From: CAKTOF01 sp964523945
GTDB lineage: Bacteria; Bacillota; Clostridia; Oscillospirales; Oscillospiraceae
Length of the DNA: 29,836 bases
NCBI GenBank assembly: GCA_964523945.1
Contig: CAZGBU010000012.1
Span: 1-29,836, forward strand
Direction: 5' to 3'
Positions 7,716 to 16,017 of this stretch are shown piece by piece (the first letter of the stretch is position 1; every line of letters starts with the position of its first letter). The notes beneath the pieces are model-generated. The model was not told the origin of the DNA. It was given only the letters and a program-made list of their open reading frames with translations, and did no database searches. The translations under genes and the position numbers were made by a program.

Positions 7716-8903
7716 ATGGGTAGAATCGGAGTGTACGGCGGGAGCTTCAACCCGCCCCATCTCGGCCATCTGCTGGCCGCGCAGGAGGCGGCGGAAAAGC
7801 TTGCGCTTGACCACGTGCTGTTTCTGCCCGCAGCGTCCCCGCCGCACAAACAGCTGCCGGACGGAACACCAGACGCACAGACACGCCTGGCGCTGGTTGC
7901 TGCGGCGGTTGAATCGCTGCCGTTTGCTTCTGTATCGGATCTGGAGTTCCGGCGGCCGGGGCCGAGCTATACGGCCGATTCGCTGGCTGAGCTGGCCGCG
8001 CAGTATCCCGGAGACACGCTGCTTTTGATGATGGGAACCGATATGTTTCTGTCGCTGCACCAGTGGAAGCGGCCCGAAGAGATCTGCCGCCTGGCGGATA
8101 TCGTACTCGCCGGGCGCGAGCATGTGCCGGACGAGACGCTGCTCGCGCAGAAGCGGCGGCTGGAGACAGCGTTTGGCGCAAGGGTGCACATCCTCGACAA
8201 TCGCTATCTCGAGCTGTCATCGACCACGGTGCGCCGGATGGCGGCGTTCCGCTGCATCGACGAGCTGGTACCGCCGGCAGTGGCAGCGCTGATCCGTCGG
8301 GATGGCCTGTATCACTATGGCGCGGACTGGACCCATCTTCCGTTTGAGCAGCTGCGGACGGTCAGCCTGTCGCTGCACAAGCCGCAGCGTGTTGCGCATG
8401 TGATCGGCTGCTGTGAAACGGCGGTCCGCCTGGCGGAGCGTTGGGGCGCTGATCCGGTCGATGCGGCGCACGCCGGCATTCTGCACGATGTGACAAAAGC
8501 GCTTGATGGCGCGAATCAATTGCGTTTGTGCAGGAAATATGATATAATTACCGATAATTTTGAACAGACGCATGACAAGCTGCTCCACGCCAAGACAGGA
8601 AGCGCTGTTGCACGGCATATTTTCGGCGAAAATGACGCTGTGGCAGATGCGATCTTCTGGCATACGACCGGGCGGGCGGACATGGCGCTGCTGGAGAAAA
8701 TTATTTATCTGGCGGACTACATCGAGCCGAACCGCAGCTTCGACGGCGTGGAGCCGATCCGCACGCTGGCCATGCAGGACCTCGACCGCGCGCTGCTCGC
8801 AGGATTTGAACAGTCCATCGACGAGCTGCAGCGCGAGAAAAAGCCGCTCGGTCGGCACACCGTGCAGGCGCGCGACTATTTGCGAAAGGAACTGAACGCA
8901 TGA
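7716..8903 (+). CDS. nadD: NadD-YqeK fusion: nicotinate-nucleotide adenylyltransferase plus HD hydrolase
   Basis: A 395-residue fusion of two proteins that are separate neighbours in B. subtilis. Residues 1 to about 195 are NadD, which joins ATP and nicotinate mononucleotide to make deamido-NAD: GGSFNPPHLGH with the HxGH motif at 15-18, PPHK, and SSTTVRR near 168-174 in the place of the ISSTxIR motif. Residues about 205-395 are YqeK, an HD-domain protein of a family shown to hydrolyse Ap4A symmetrically: HVIGCCETAVRLAE, the HD pair in HAGILHDVTKAL near residue 252, LLHAKTGSAVAR, and FWHTTGR followed by IIYLADYIEPNRSF. All metal-binding His/Asp motifs appear intact. ATG 7716 has GGAGGTG at 7703-7709 in front. 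The stop overlaps the start of the LCP gene (ATGA). Confidence 0.95.
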   Translation: MGRIGVYGGSFNPPHLGHLLAAQEAAEKLALDHVLFLPAASPPHKQLPDGTPDAQTRLALVAAAVESLPFASVSDLEFRRPGPSYTADSLAELAAQYPGDTLLLMMGTDMFLSLHQWKRPEEICRLADIVLAGREHVPDETLLAQKRRLETAFGARVHILDNRYLELSSTTVRRMAAFRCIDELVPPAVAALIRRDGLYHYGADWTHLPFEQLRTVSLSLHKPQRVAHVIGCCETAVRLAERWGADPVDAAHAGILHDVTKALDGANQLRLCRKYDIITDNFEQTHDKLLHAKTGSAVARHIFGENDAVADAIFWHTTGRADMALLEKIIYLADYIEPNRSFDGVEPIRTLAMQDLDRALLAGFEQSIDELQREKKPLGRHTVQARDYLRKELNA

Positions 8904-10570
8904 AATTATTTGGCAATCGCAGGACGGGCCGCCGCGCGGCGTCAAAGAGCAGTGACGCAGCGTCAAAGCGAAAGGCAGCCGGGCAGGATGCCGCTTCCCA
9001 GAACGCCAAGGCGACAAAGGGAAAAAAGCCCAAAAAAGAACCGCGCTTTGCCCTGACCAAAGCATGGCGAAGACTGCCGGGCGTTGCGCGTGGGCTGATT
9101 CTGGTGTTTGCTGCGCTGCTGCTGTTGGCCGGCGTACTCTTCTTCGTGTATAAGATGGTGGTCAAACCGCCCGATTTGACAACGACCCGCGTGCTGACAA
9201 GCAGTTCGGATGAGGAACTCGATGAGACGGAAGTTTTCAACGTCCCGACGACAGTAAAAGTTGTCACCGAGATCGATGAAGACGGCAACGAGATCGAAGT
9301 GGAGGTGGAGGTTCCTGCCAGCCACAAGGAGGACTTCTACAATATTCTGATTGCCGGAACAGATGCAGACGGCGGCCGGACGGATACCATCATGATTGCC
9401 CGGCTCGATGCGGCCAATCACACGGTGGCCCTGCTGAGCATTCCGCGCGATACGCTGATTGCCACGAATTATTCTGTGCCGAAGATCAATTCGGCCTATG
9501 GTGCCGGCGGTATGGGTGAATCGGGAATGGAGACGCTGTGCACACAGCTGGCACGTCTGCTCGGTTTTGAAGTCGACGGGTATGTCCTGGTTGATTTCGA
9601 TGCATTTGCGGAGATCATCGAACTGGTCGGCGATGAGGAGAACGGTGAGAAAGGCATCTGGTTCGACGTGCCGCAGCGGATGTATTACGTTGACCCGTCG
9701 CAGGATCTCTATATTGACCTCTATGCGGGTTATCAGCACCTGAACGCCGACGAATGCGAGCAGCTTGTCCGATACCGTTACGGCTATGCAGATGCGGATA
9801 TTGGCCGCATTTCGGTGCAGCAGGACTTTGTCCGCGCGTTGGCCAACCAGTGCCTGCGCATCGGAAATGTGACGAAGATTCAGAGCTTTGCCGAAATCTT
9901 CTCGGAATATGTGACGACCAATCTGACCATCGGTAACATGGTTTATTTCGGCGTGGAGCTGTTGGAGTGCAATTTCGACGAGATGGAGACGTTTACACTT
10001 CCAGGCGAAGGCGTCGAGCTGAGTATTGGCTCGTTCTATGCGGTCTATCAGAATCAGATGCTGGAGCTGGTGAACGAGTATTTCAATCCGTACGATACGG
10101 AGATTACGGCGGCAAATGTGAATGTGGCGAGTGCATCGTCGTACAGCCGGCCGTCCACCTCGACCGGCGGCAGCGGCAACGGTACCGGCAGCAGCACAGT
10201 CACGGAGCCGGACCCGCCTGAGACAGAGGAGCCGACGACGGATCCCGGCACGGGTACGACAGACCCGGGAACCGGCACGACGGATCCTGACACAGGTACA
10301 ACGGATCCGGGAACCGGCACAACAGACCCGGGAACTGGCACAACAGATCCGGGTACAGGTACAACGGATCCAGGGACGGGGACGACAGATCCGGGAACCG
10401 GCACAACAGATCCGGGCACAGGTACAACGGATCCGGGGACGGGCACGACAGATCCGGGCACAGGTACAACGGATCCGGGGACGGGTACGACAGATCCAGG
10501 GACCGGAACAACAGATCCGGATACCGGTACCGGTGAGACACTCCCGCCGGAGCTGGAGGGCTGGGGGTAA
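8900..10570 (+). CDS. LytR-CpsA-Psr (LCP) family protein with a threonine/proline/glycine repeat tail
   Basis: LCP enzymes transfer undecaprenyl-linked glycopolymers such as teichoic acids or capsule to peptidoglycan on the outer face of the membrane. This 556-residue protein has a Lys/Arg-rich cytoplasmic start (residues 1-60), one membrane span (about 63-85), an acidic linker rich in Glu and Val, and the LCP domain from about residue 147 to 345, with YNILIAGTDADGGRTDTI, LLSIPRDT and the Arg/Asp residues that bind the polyprenyl phosphate. Residues 446-543 are 14 tandem copies of a seven-residue TTDPGTG unit, ending in GETLPPELEGWG. The tail has no LPXTG sorting signal or other known anchor motif. 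It lies between nadD-yqeK and rsfS, a common place for an LCP gene in Clostridia. Confidence 0.93.
   Translation: MKLFGNRRTGRRAASKSSDAASKRKAAGQDAASQNAKATKGKKPKKEPRFALTKAWRRLPGVARGLILVFAALLLLAGVLFFVYKMVVKPPDLTTTRVLTSSSDEELDETEVFNVPTTVKVVTEIDEDGNEIEVEVEVPASHKEDFYNILIAGTDADGGRTDTIMIARLDAANHTVALLSIPRDTLIATNYSVPKINSAYGAGGMGESGMETLCTQLARLLGFEVDGYVLVDFDAFAEIIELVGDEENGEKGIWFDVPQRMYYVDPSQDLYIDLYAGYQHLNADECEQLVRYRYGYADADIGRISVQQDFVRALANQCLRIGNVTKIQSFAEIFSEYVTTNLTIGNMVYFGVELLECNFDEMETFTLPGEGVELSIGSFYAVYQNQMLELVNEYFNPYDTEITAANVNVASASSYSRPSTSTGGSGNGTGSSTVTEPDPPETEEPTTDPGTGTTDPGTGTTDPDTGTTDPGTGTTDPGTGTTDPGTGTTDPGTGTTDPGTGTTDPGTGTTDPGTGTTDPGTGTTDPGTGTTDPGTGTTDPDTGTGETLPPELEGWG
10235..10528 (+). repeat. 14 tandem 21-bp repeats encoding TTDPGTG
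   Basis: The 294 bases divide exactly into 14 units of 21 bases. Twelve encode TTDPGTG; units 3 and 14 encode TTDPDTG. Third positions vary between units (GGAACCGGC, GGCACAGGT, GGGACGGGT), so the copies are not recent perfect duplicates, though larger blocks resemble each other. Slippage in whole units would preserve the frame. Confidence 0.95.
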
Positions 10571-10618
10571 CAGAGGCCGTAACGAATGGGCAATTGCACG
10601 ACTGGAGGAAATGTGATA

Positions 10619-10972
10619 TTGACACCGAAAGAAGTCGCGCTGTGCGCTGCACAGGCGTTGAATGACAAAAAAGGCGAAAAGATCATGCTCCTGGAGGTCT
10701 CGGATGTAACGGTGGTCGCAGATTACTTTTTGATCTGCACAGGCGCGTCCAACACCCACGTCAAAACGCTGTGTGACGAGGTGGAAAAAAAGCTTGAAGA
10801 AGCGGGCGAGCCGATGCTTCGGCGCGAAGGGCAGCGCAGCGGTACCTGGGTGCTGCTGGATTTCGGGTGCCTGATTGTGCATGTGTTTACCGAAGAGACC
10901 AGAAAGTTTTATGATCTGGAACGGCTGTGGAGCGATGCCGTTCCGGTTGAACTGAATTTTACCGAGCAGTGA
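10619..10972 (+). CDS. rsfS: Ribosomal silencing factor RsfS
   Basis: RsfS (YqeL) binds uL14 on the large subunit and blocks subunit joining under nutrient limitation. The protein has about 117 residues with the family features ALNDKKGEKI, VADYFLICTGASNTHV, GTWVLLDFGCLIVHVF and a C-terminal FYDLERLWSDA. The start is uncertain: GGAGG at 10604-10608 is 10 bases from TTG 10619 and only 4 from GTG 10613; I chose TTG for the protein start MTPKEVALCA, and GTG 10613 would add two residues. The stop lies just before the leuS ribosome binding site, so the two are probably co-transcribed. Confidence 0.92.
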   Translation: MTPKEVALCAAQALNDKKGEKIMLLEVSDVTVVADYFLICTGASNTHVKTLCDEVEKKLEEAGEPMLRREGQRSGTWVLLDFGCLIVHVFTEETRKFYDLERLWSDAVPVELNFTEQ

Positions 10973-10989
10973 GGGAGAAGAGATTCGTC

Positions 10990-13407
10990 ATGAAGTATGA
11001 TTATGCTGCCATTGAGCGCAAATGGCAGAAGCGCTGGGAAGAAGAGAAACCCTATGCGGCCGTCACCGGGGACAAAAAACCAAAATTCTACGGGCTGATC
11101 GAGTTCCCGTATCCGTCCGGGCAGGGCCTGCACGTTGGCCATCCGCGCCCGTTCATGGCGATGGACATCATCACGCGGAAAAAGCGCATGGAGGGATATA
11201 ACGTTCTGTTTCCGATCGGATTTGATGCGTTTGGCCTGCCGACCGAAAACTATGCGATCAAAAACCACATCCATCCGGCCAAGGTCACCCACGACAACAT
11301 TCAGAATTTCACCCGTCAGCTGAAAATGCTGGGCTTTGGATTTGACTGGGACCGGGTGATCGATACCACCGATCCGAAGTATTACAGGTGGACACAGTGG
11401 ATCTTCCTTCAGCTCTACAAGCACGGACTGGCATACAAGGCGACCATGCCGGTCAACTGGTGTACCAGTTGCAAGTGCGTGCTGGCCAACGAGGAAGTGG
11501 TCGAAGGCGTGTGCGAGCGGTGCGGCGCGCCGGTCGTGCGCAAGGAAAAGAGCCAGTGGATGCTCCGGATTACAAAGTATGCTCAGCGTTTGCTTGACGA
11601 TCTGGATGATTTGGACTATATTGAGCGCGTCAAAATCCAGCAGCGCAACTGGATTGGCCGGTCCACCGGCGCGCAGCTGCATTTTCAGACGACAGTCGGC
11701 GATCCAATTGAGGTCTACACAACGCGCCCCGATACGCTGTTTGGTGCGACGTACATGGTGCTCTCTCCGGAGTATGAGCTGGTCGGCCAGTGGATGGACC
11801 GGCTGGAGAATCCGGATGAAGTGCGTGCCTACCAGGCTGCTGCAGCCGCCAAGTCGGATCTCGAGCGCACAGAGCTGAACAAGGAGAAGACCGGTGTCGA
11901 GCTCAAGGGCATTCGGGCGGTGAATCCGGTCACGGGCAGTGAGATCCCGATTTTTATTTCGGACTATGTTCTCGCGACCTATGGTACCGGCGCGATTATG
12001 GCCGTTCCTGGCCATGACCAGCGTGACTGGGAATTTGCGACGAAATTCGGCCTACCCATCATCGAAGTCGTCGCAGGCGGCGATATCACCAAAGAGGCGT
12101 TTGTCGCCAAGGATGACACGGCTGTTATGTGCAACTCCGGCTTCCTCAACGGCATGACAGTTCGTGAGGCCATTCCGGCTATGACGGAATGGCTTGAACA
12201 GCAGGGGCTGGGCCATGCGCAGGTCAACTACAAGCTGCGCGACTGGGTTTTCTCGCGCCAGCGCTATTGGGGCGAGCCGATTCCGCTGGTCTACTGTGAC
12301 AAGTGCGGCTGGGTCCCTGTGCCGGAAGAGGAGCTTCCGGTTGTTCTGCCGAATGTCGAGAGCTATGAGCCGACCGACGACGGCGAGTCGCCGCTCTCGA
12401 AGATGACCGACTGGGTCAATACAACCTGTCCGCACTGCGGCGGCCCCGCGCGCCGGGAAACCGATACGATGCCGCAGTGGGCCGGTTCGAGCTGGTATTT
12501 CCTGCGCTATATGGATCCGCACAATGAAAATGCACTCGTCTCGAAAGAGGCCGAGCAGTACTGGGGGCCGGTCGACTGGTACAACGGCGGCATGGAGCAT
12601 ACGACGCTCCATCTGCTCTACTCCCGGTTCTGGCACAAATTCCTCTATGACATCGGTGTTGTGCATACGCCGGAGCCGTATCTCAAGCGCACTTCGCATG
12701 GCATGATCCTGGGCGAAGGCGGCGAGAAGATGTCCAAATCCCGCGGCAACGTCGTCAATCCGAACGACATCGTTGAGCAGTACGGCGCAGATACGATGCG
12801 CCTGCATATTATGTTCATTGGAGACTTTGAAAAGGCGGTCTCCTGGTCAAATGAGGCGGTCAAGGGGTCAAAGCGGTTCCTCGACCGGGGCTGGAATCTG
12901 ATGGAGCTGGCGTCCGAAAGCGAAGCGATCTCGCCGTGCAATGAATCCATTATTCACAAGACAATCAAGAAGGTCACCGCCGACATCGACGATTTGAAGA
13001 TGAACACGGCGATCGCTGCGCTGATGACGATGGTCAACGAGTTCTATGCCAACGGTGTGTCCAAGGGAGACCTGGAGCAGCTCCTGCTCCTGCTCAGTCC
13101 GTTTGCCCCGCATATCGTTGAGGAGATGTGGGAGCTGCTTGGCTTTGCCGCGCGCTATGGCAAGATGGCCATGCAGATGGACTGGCCGCAGTTTGATGAG
13201 AGCAAGACGGTCGACGCCGAGGTCGAGATCGCAGTGCAGGTCTGCGGCAAGCTCCGCGCAACGGCTGTTGTCCCGATGGATGCAGCCGACGACGACGTGG
13301 TCGCCGCCGCGCTCACAATCGACAAGATTGCCCGTGCGGCTGAGGGCAAAACACTGGTCAAATCCATCGTTGTCCGGAACAAGCTGGTGAACCTTATCCT
13401 CAAATAA
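10990..13407 (+). CDS. leuS: Leucyl-tRNA synthetase
   Basis: Class I synthetase that charges tRNA-Leu. The 805 residues are normal for the bacterial enzyme. The HIGH-type motif is HVGH at residues 48-51 within PYPSGQGLHVGHPRP; a Cys4 zinc-ribbon insertion follows (CTSCKCVLANEEV, then CERCGAP); the CP1 editing domain runs over about residues 220-415 with YTTRPDTLFGATYMVLS; KMSKS is at 580-584; the anticodon-binding and C-terminal domains close the protein. ATG 10990 is preferred over GTG 10969 because GAGGGAGAAG lies at a suitable distance and the protein then begins MKYDYAAIERKWQKRW. There is no T-box in front of leuS, which appears to be expressed from the long upstream operon. Confidence 0.98.
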   Translation: MKYDYAAIERKWQKRWEEEKPYAAVTGDKKPKFYGLIEFPYPSGQGLHVGHPRPFMAMDIITRKKRMEGYNVLFPIGFDAFGLPTENYAIKNHIHPAKVTHDNIQNFTRQLKMLGFGFDWDRVIDTTDPKYYRWTQWIFLQLYKHGLAYKATMPVNWCTSCKCVLANEEVVEGVCERCGAPVVRKEKSQWMLRITKYAQRLLDDLDDLDYIERVKIQQRNWIGRSTGAQLHFQTTVGDPIEVYTTRPDTLFGATYMVLSPEYELVGQWMDRLENPDEVRAYQAAAAAKSDLERTELNKEKTGVELKGIRAVNPVTGSEIPIFISDYVLATYGTGAIMAVPGHDQRDWEFATKFGLPIIEVVAGGDITKEAFVAKDDTAVMCNSGFLNGMTVREAIPAMTEWLEQQGLGHAQVNYKLRDWVFSRQRYWGEPIPLVYCDKCGWVPVPEEELPVVLPNVESYEPTDDGESPLSKMTDWVNTTCPHCGGPARRETDTMPQWAGSSWYFLRYMDPHNENALVSKEAEQYWGPVDWYNGGMEHTTLHLLYSRFWHKFLYDIGVVHTPEPYLKRTSHGMILGEGGEKMSKSRGNVVNPNDIVEQYGADTMRLHIMFIGDFEKAVSWSNEAVKGSKRFLDRGWNLMELASESEAISPCNESIIHKTIKKVTADIDDLKMNTAIAALMTMVNEFYANGVSKGDLEQLLLLLSPFAPHIVEEMWELLGFAARYGKMAMQMDWPQFDESKTVDAEVEIAVQVCGKLRATAVVPMDAADDDVVAAALTIDKIARAAEGKTLVKSIVVRNKLVNLILK

Positions 13408-13421
13408 CAAACGTTTACCGC

Positions 13422-13449
13422 TTGACATCTGGCGTCAGTGTGGTATAAT
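13422..13449 (+). promoter_or_regulatory. Strong sigma-A promoter for rpsU
   Basis: Perfect TTGACA at 13422-13427, a 16-base spacer and perfect TATAAT at 13444-13449, with TGG before the -10 box. The expected start near 13456 gives a leader of about 53 bases. I see no terminator between leuS and this promoter, so read-through from leuS is also possible. Confidence 0.88.
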
Positions 13450-13508
13450 GACAAAGCTGTTGATTCGGCTTAAAACGTTCCCGTAACGTGCCGGAGGGAG
13501 GGAAAACC

Positions 13509-13691
13509 ATGTCAGAAGTTCGTGTCAAAGAGGGCGAGTCCCTTGAGAACGCGCTGAAGCGATTCAAACGCAGCTGCCAGAAGGCGGGCGTAATCGCCGA
13601 GGTGAAAAAGCGCGAGCATTATGTCAGCCCGAGCCTCAAGCGCAAGCAGAAGTCCGAAGCTGCACGTAAGAATAAGAGAAAATACTCTTGA
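13509..13691 (+). CDS. rpsU: 30S ribosomal protein bS21
   Basis: A 60-residue small-subunit protein located near the anti-Shine-Dalgarno region of 16S rRNA. The sequence is typical: VRVKEGESLENALKRFKRS, a central REHYVSPSLKRK and a basic C-terminus. A GGAGGGAGGG ribosome binding site precedes ATG 13509. It has its own strong promoter and an intrinsic terminator, so it forms a separate single-gene unit. Confidence 0.97.
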   Translation: MSEVRVKEGESLENALKRFKRSCQKAGVIAEVKKREHYVSPSLKRKQKSEAARKNKRKYS

Positions 13692-13698
13692 CGAATTC

Positions 13699-13730
13699 GA
13701 GCCCTCTGCCGTTCGGCAGGGGGCTCTTTC
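13699..13730 (+). terminator. Intrinsic terminator after rpsU
   Basis: A 12-bp stem (13699-13710 with 13715-13726, one G-U pair) around a GTTC loop, followed by a short TTTC. It faces the end of the minus-strand gene at 13740; on the minus strand the U-tract is poor. Confidence 0.8.
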
Positions 13731-13739
13731 TGCCCACAA

Positions 13740-14279
13740 TCAGAGCAGGATGAAGTATGTGAGCTGCAGAGATCGGCACAGCGCCGCCTTTTTTCGGATT
13801 GACCGCTCCGTGTCGAACAGGGAAAACTGCCAGCCGCCGTCTGTGCGGCGGACGAGGTAGGCGCAGCAGCAGCCGTCAGAATACAGCGCGCCGCGCGCCG
13901 GTGCCGGAAGAACCGTCTGCGCGCGGGAGAGCACAGCGCCGCCGTCTGAGATCACAGCCTGCGCACTGCACGGCCGGATGAGTGCGGCGGCCCGGCTGCC
14001 CCATTGATCCCGGTGTCTGCGCAGGCGGCCTGCCAGCGGCCCGCCAAATGGGCCGCAGCCGGTCAGCACAGATGCATCCGGCGCATATGCGGCGAGCGCC
14101 GGCGGGACATACAACCGCGTTCCGGCCAGACTGGACAGCTCCTGCACGAGATCGTGTGCAGCATGTAGCTCTGTCTCGTCCGGATCAAGTAGAATACAGG
14201 CACCGCCGGCAGCTTCGGCGCACAGTGTGTCCAAGCGGTTGCCAGGGCCGGCCAGAATCAGCGCTTCATGCATGGACAT
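13740..14279 (-). CDS. Protein of unknown function, divergent from yqeG
   Basis: A 179-residue ORF that I cannot assign to a named family. It starts MSMHEALILAGPGNRLDTL, contains a Gly-rich GCGPFGGPLAGRLRR, two Cys-containing stretches (ALIRPCSAQAV, SDGGCCCAYL-like) and ends with QFSLFDTERSIRKKAALCRSLQ. No signal peptide or membrane segment is evident, so it is probably cytoplasmic. Reasons to believe it: a long open frame filling exactly the space between the rpsU terminator and the yqeG promoter, and motif-like conserved-looking blocks. The start could be at 14279 or at 14273 (the third residue is also Met); AGGAAACGGGGG precedes the first ATG. The 5' end overlaps the -35 box of the yqeG promoter on the other strand. 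Confidence 0.65.
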   Translation of the reverse strand: MSMHEALILAGPGNRLDTLCAEAAGGACILLDPDETELHAAHDLVQELSSLAGTRLYVPPALAAYAPDASVLTGCGPFGGPLAGRLRRHRDQWGSRAAALIRPCSAQAVISDGGAVLSRAQTVLPAPARGALYSDGCCCAYLVRRTDGGWQFSLFDTERSIRKKAALCRSLQLTYFILL

Positions 14280-14301
14280 CCCCCGTTTCCTGTGCTATAA
14301 T
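14273..14301 (+). promoter_or_regulatory. Sigma-A promoter for yqeG-papA
   Basis: TGGACA at 14273-14278, a 17-base spacer and perfect TATAAT at 14296-14301, with TGC before the -10 box. The -35 box lies between the two possible start codons of the minus-strand gene ending at 13740, so the two transcription units share this stretch. Confidence 0.8.
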
Positions 14302-14346
14302 CAGAGCGCCCGCTGCGGCTATTCTATGATGGAATGGATGGTGTGT

Positions 14347-14847
14347 ATGCCATTTTCCTTGTACCCTGCGGTGATGATCGACCGGCTGACTGACCTGGAG
14401 CCGGACTGGCTGCGGCAGCGCCGAATCGAGCTGATCCTGCTCGACTTTGACAACACCATTCTGCCCTATACCACAAGCGACCCGACGCCGGAGGTGGCGG
14501 ACTGGCTTGCGCGGATGCGGCGCGAGGGATTCCCGGTCTGCGTCGTCTCCAACAGCCGGCGGGACCGTGTGCCGCAGTTTTGTGCCGCACACGGCATCGA
14601 CTGTGTAACCGGGGCAGGGAAGCCTGGCACGCGCGGAATCCGCCTTGCGCTTGAAAAATACGGCTGTGCGCCAGACCGCGCGGTTCTGGCCGGCGATCAG
14701 ATTTATACTGATGTGCTCGGCGCAAACCGTGCCGGCGTTGTCCCGGTCTTGGTGCGGCCGATTTCTCTGCACATTTTCCCGCTGCGTCTGCGCAACTGGG
14801 CGGAGCAGCCGTGGATTCAAATTGCAAAAAGGAGACTGAAGTCATGA
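14347..14847 (+). CDS. yqeG: YqeG-type HAD phosphatase
   Basis: A 166-residue HAD-superfamily phosphatase (subfamily IIIA). The nucleophile motif is LILLDFDNTILPY; motif II is VVSNSRRDRV, the conserved Lys is in GAGKPGTRG, and motif III is LAGDQIYTDVLGANRAG. YqeG homologues are widespread in Firmicutes and their natural substrate is not firmly known; plant relatives act on phosphatidylglycerol phosphate. The start is uncertain: ATG 14347 is preceded only by a weak GGATGG, and ATG 14326 or 14329 in the same frame are possible, since transcription should begin near 14308. The stop overlaps the papA start. Confidence 0.92.
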   Translation: MPFSLYPAVMIDRLTDLEPDWLRQRRIELILLDFDNTILPYTTSDPTPEVADWLARMRREGFPVCVVSNSRRDRVPQFCAAHGIDCVTGAGKPGTRGIRLALEKYGCAPDRAVLAGDQIYTDVLGANRAGVVPVLVRPISLHIFPLRLRNWAEQPWIQIAKRRLKS

Positions 14848-15908
14848 CGAATCTTGAAAAGTATCAGAGTCTGCTGGGAAGCGGGGTGGACGGCCTGCTG
14901 CTGACCAGCCGCGTCAGCCGTTTTTACAGCGCATGCTATGACATTGCCGAGGGCACAGCCATTGTGACGGCGGCCGGCTGCCGTTATTTCACGGACAGCC
15001 GCTATATTGAGGCGGCAGAGAAGAACATTCAGGGTTTTGATGTACAGATCATCGATGCTGTGCACTCCTACTCCGACCGCATCCGCGAAGCGCTTGCCGA
15101 TTTTTCCGTGCAGACGCTCGGCTATGAAGAGGCGTATCTAACCGTTGGCGAGTACGACCGCTGGAGCGCGGAGCTGCCGGCGCAGCTCGTGCCAATGCAG
15201 GAGAAGATCAATGCGTTCCGTGCGGCAAAAGAGCCGTGGGAGATCGAGCGGATGCTCACGGCGCAGGCACTGACGGATGACGTGTTCTCACAGATGCTGG
15301 AGATCGTCCGGCCGGGCATGACAGAAAAGCAGGTTGCCGCCGAGCTGATTTACCGCTTTTACCGCGGCGGCGCGGACGGGTTGTCGTTCGATCCGATCAT
15401 TGTCTCCGGCCCCAATACAAGCCTGCCGCACGGTGTGCCGGGCGACCGGGTGCTCCAGAAAGGCGACTTCGTGACGATGGATTTCGGCTGCCTGCTCGGC
15501 GGCTATTGCTCGGATATGACGCGCACGGTCGCGCTTGGCTCGGTGACGGACGAGATGCGCGCGGTCTACGACACGGTGCTTGCCGCGCAGGCGGCCGGCA
15601 TCGCGGCCACACGTGCCGGCGTGCTTGGACGCGAGATCCATGCCGCTGCAAGCGCCGTGATCGAAAAAGCCGGCTACGGGCCGTATTTTGGTCACGGCTA
15701 TGGCCACAGCCTTGGCATTGAGATCCATGAGGCGCCCAACTGCAATCCGGCCGGGACAACGCCGATGCCAGTGGGGGCGGTCTGCTCGGCCGAGCCGGGC
15801 ATCTACCTGCCGGGGCGTTTTGGTGTTCGAATTGAAGATGTCGTGATTTTTGAGGAAAATGGCTGCCGCGACATCACAAAAAGCCCAAAAGAGCTGATTG
15901 TTTTGTAA
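14844..15908 (+). CDS. papA: Xaa-Pro aminopeptidase (M24 family)
   Basis: A 354-residue metallopeptidase of the pita-bread fold, which removes an N-terminal residue followed by proline. Residues 1 to about 120 are the creatinase-like N-terminal domain; the catalytic domain carries the expected metal ligands: two Asp in MDFGCLLGGYCSDMTRT, His in GHGYGHSLGIEIHEAP, Glu in SAEPGIYLPG, and a final Glu in GVRIEDVV. ATG 14844 has AAGGAGA about 10 bases upstream and overlaps the yqeG stop. It lies directly upstream of efp, as in many Firmicutes, although efp also has its own promoter. Confidence 0.95.
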   Translation: MTNLEKYQSLLGSGVDGLLLTSRVSRFYSACYDIAEGTAIVTAAGCRYFTDSRYIEAAEKNIQGFDVQIIDAVHSYSDRIREALADFSVQTLGYEEAYLTVGEYDRWSAELPAQLVPMQEKINAFRAAKEPWEIERMLTAQALTDDVFSQMLEIVRPGMTEKQVAAELIYRFYRGGADGLSFDPIIVSGPNTSLPHGVPGDRVLQKGDFVTMDFGCLLGGYCSDMTRTVALGSVTDEMRAVYDTVLAAQAAGIAATRAGVLGREIHAAASAVIEKAGYGPYFGHGYGHSLGIEIHEAPNCNPAGTTPMPVGAVCSAEPGIYLPGRFGVRIEDVVIFEENGCRDITKSPKELIVL

Positions 15909-15935
15909 ACTTCCCGTGAAAGTGGGATGCAAGCC

Positions 15936-15964
15936 TTGCAATTAAGGGAAAGATAGGATAGAAT
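15936..15964 (+). promoter_or_regulatory. Sigma-A promoter for efp
   Basis: TTGCAA at 15936-15941, a 17-base spacer and TAGAAT at 15959-15964. There is no terminator between papA and this promoter. Confidence 0.65.
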
Positions 15965-16017
15965 AGCACCGAAATCAGATTCGCCGCTATGCGCGGAACA
16001 GTTTTAGGAGGATGTAT

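Noticed and set aside
10235..10528. A CRISPR-like array
   Set aside because: The repeats are directly adjacent 21-bp coding units without spacers, in frame within the LCP gene.
8963..10882. Long minus-strand open frame opposite the LCP and rsfS genes
   Set aside because: It is a shadow of the LCP coding frame and its repeats; the Cys/Arg-rich translation is simply the antisense of the 21-bp units.
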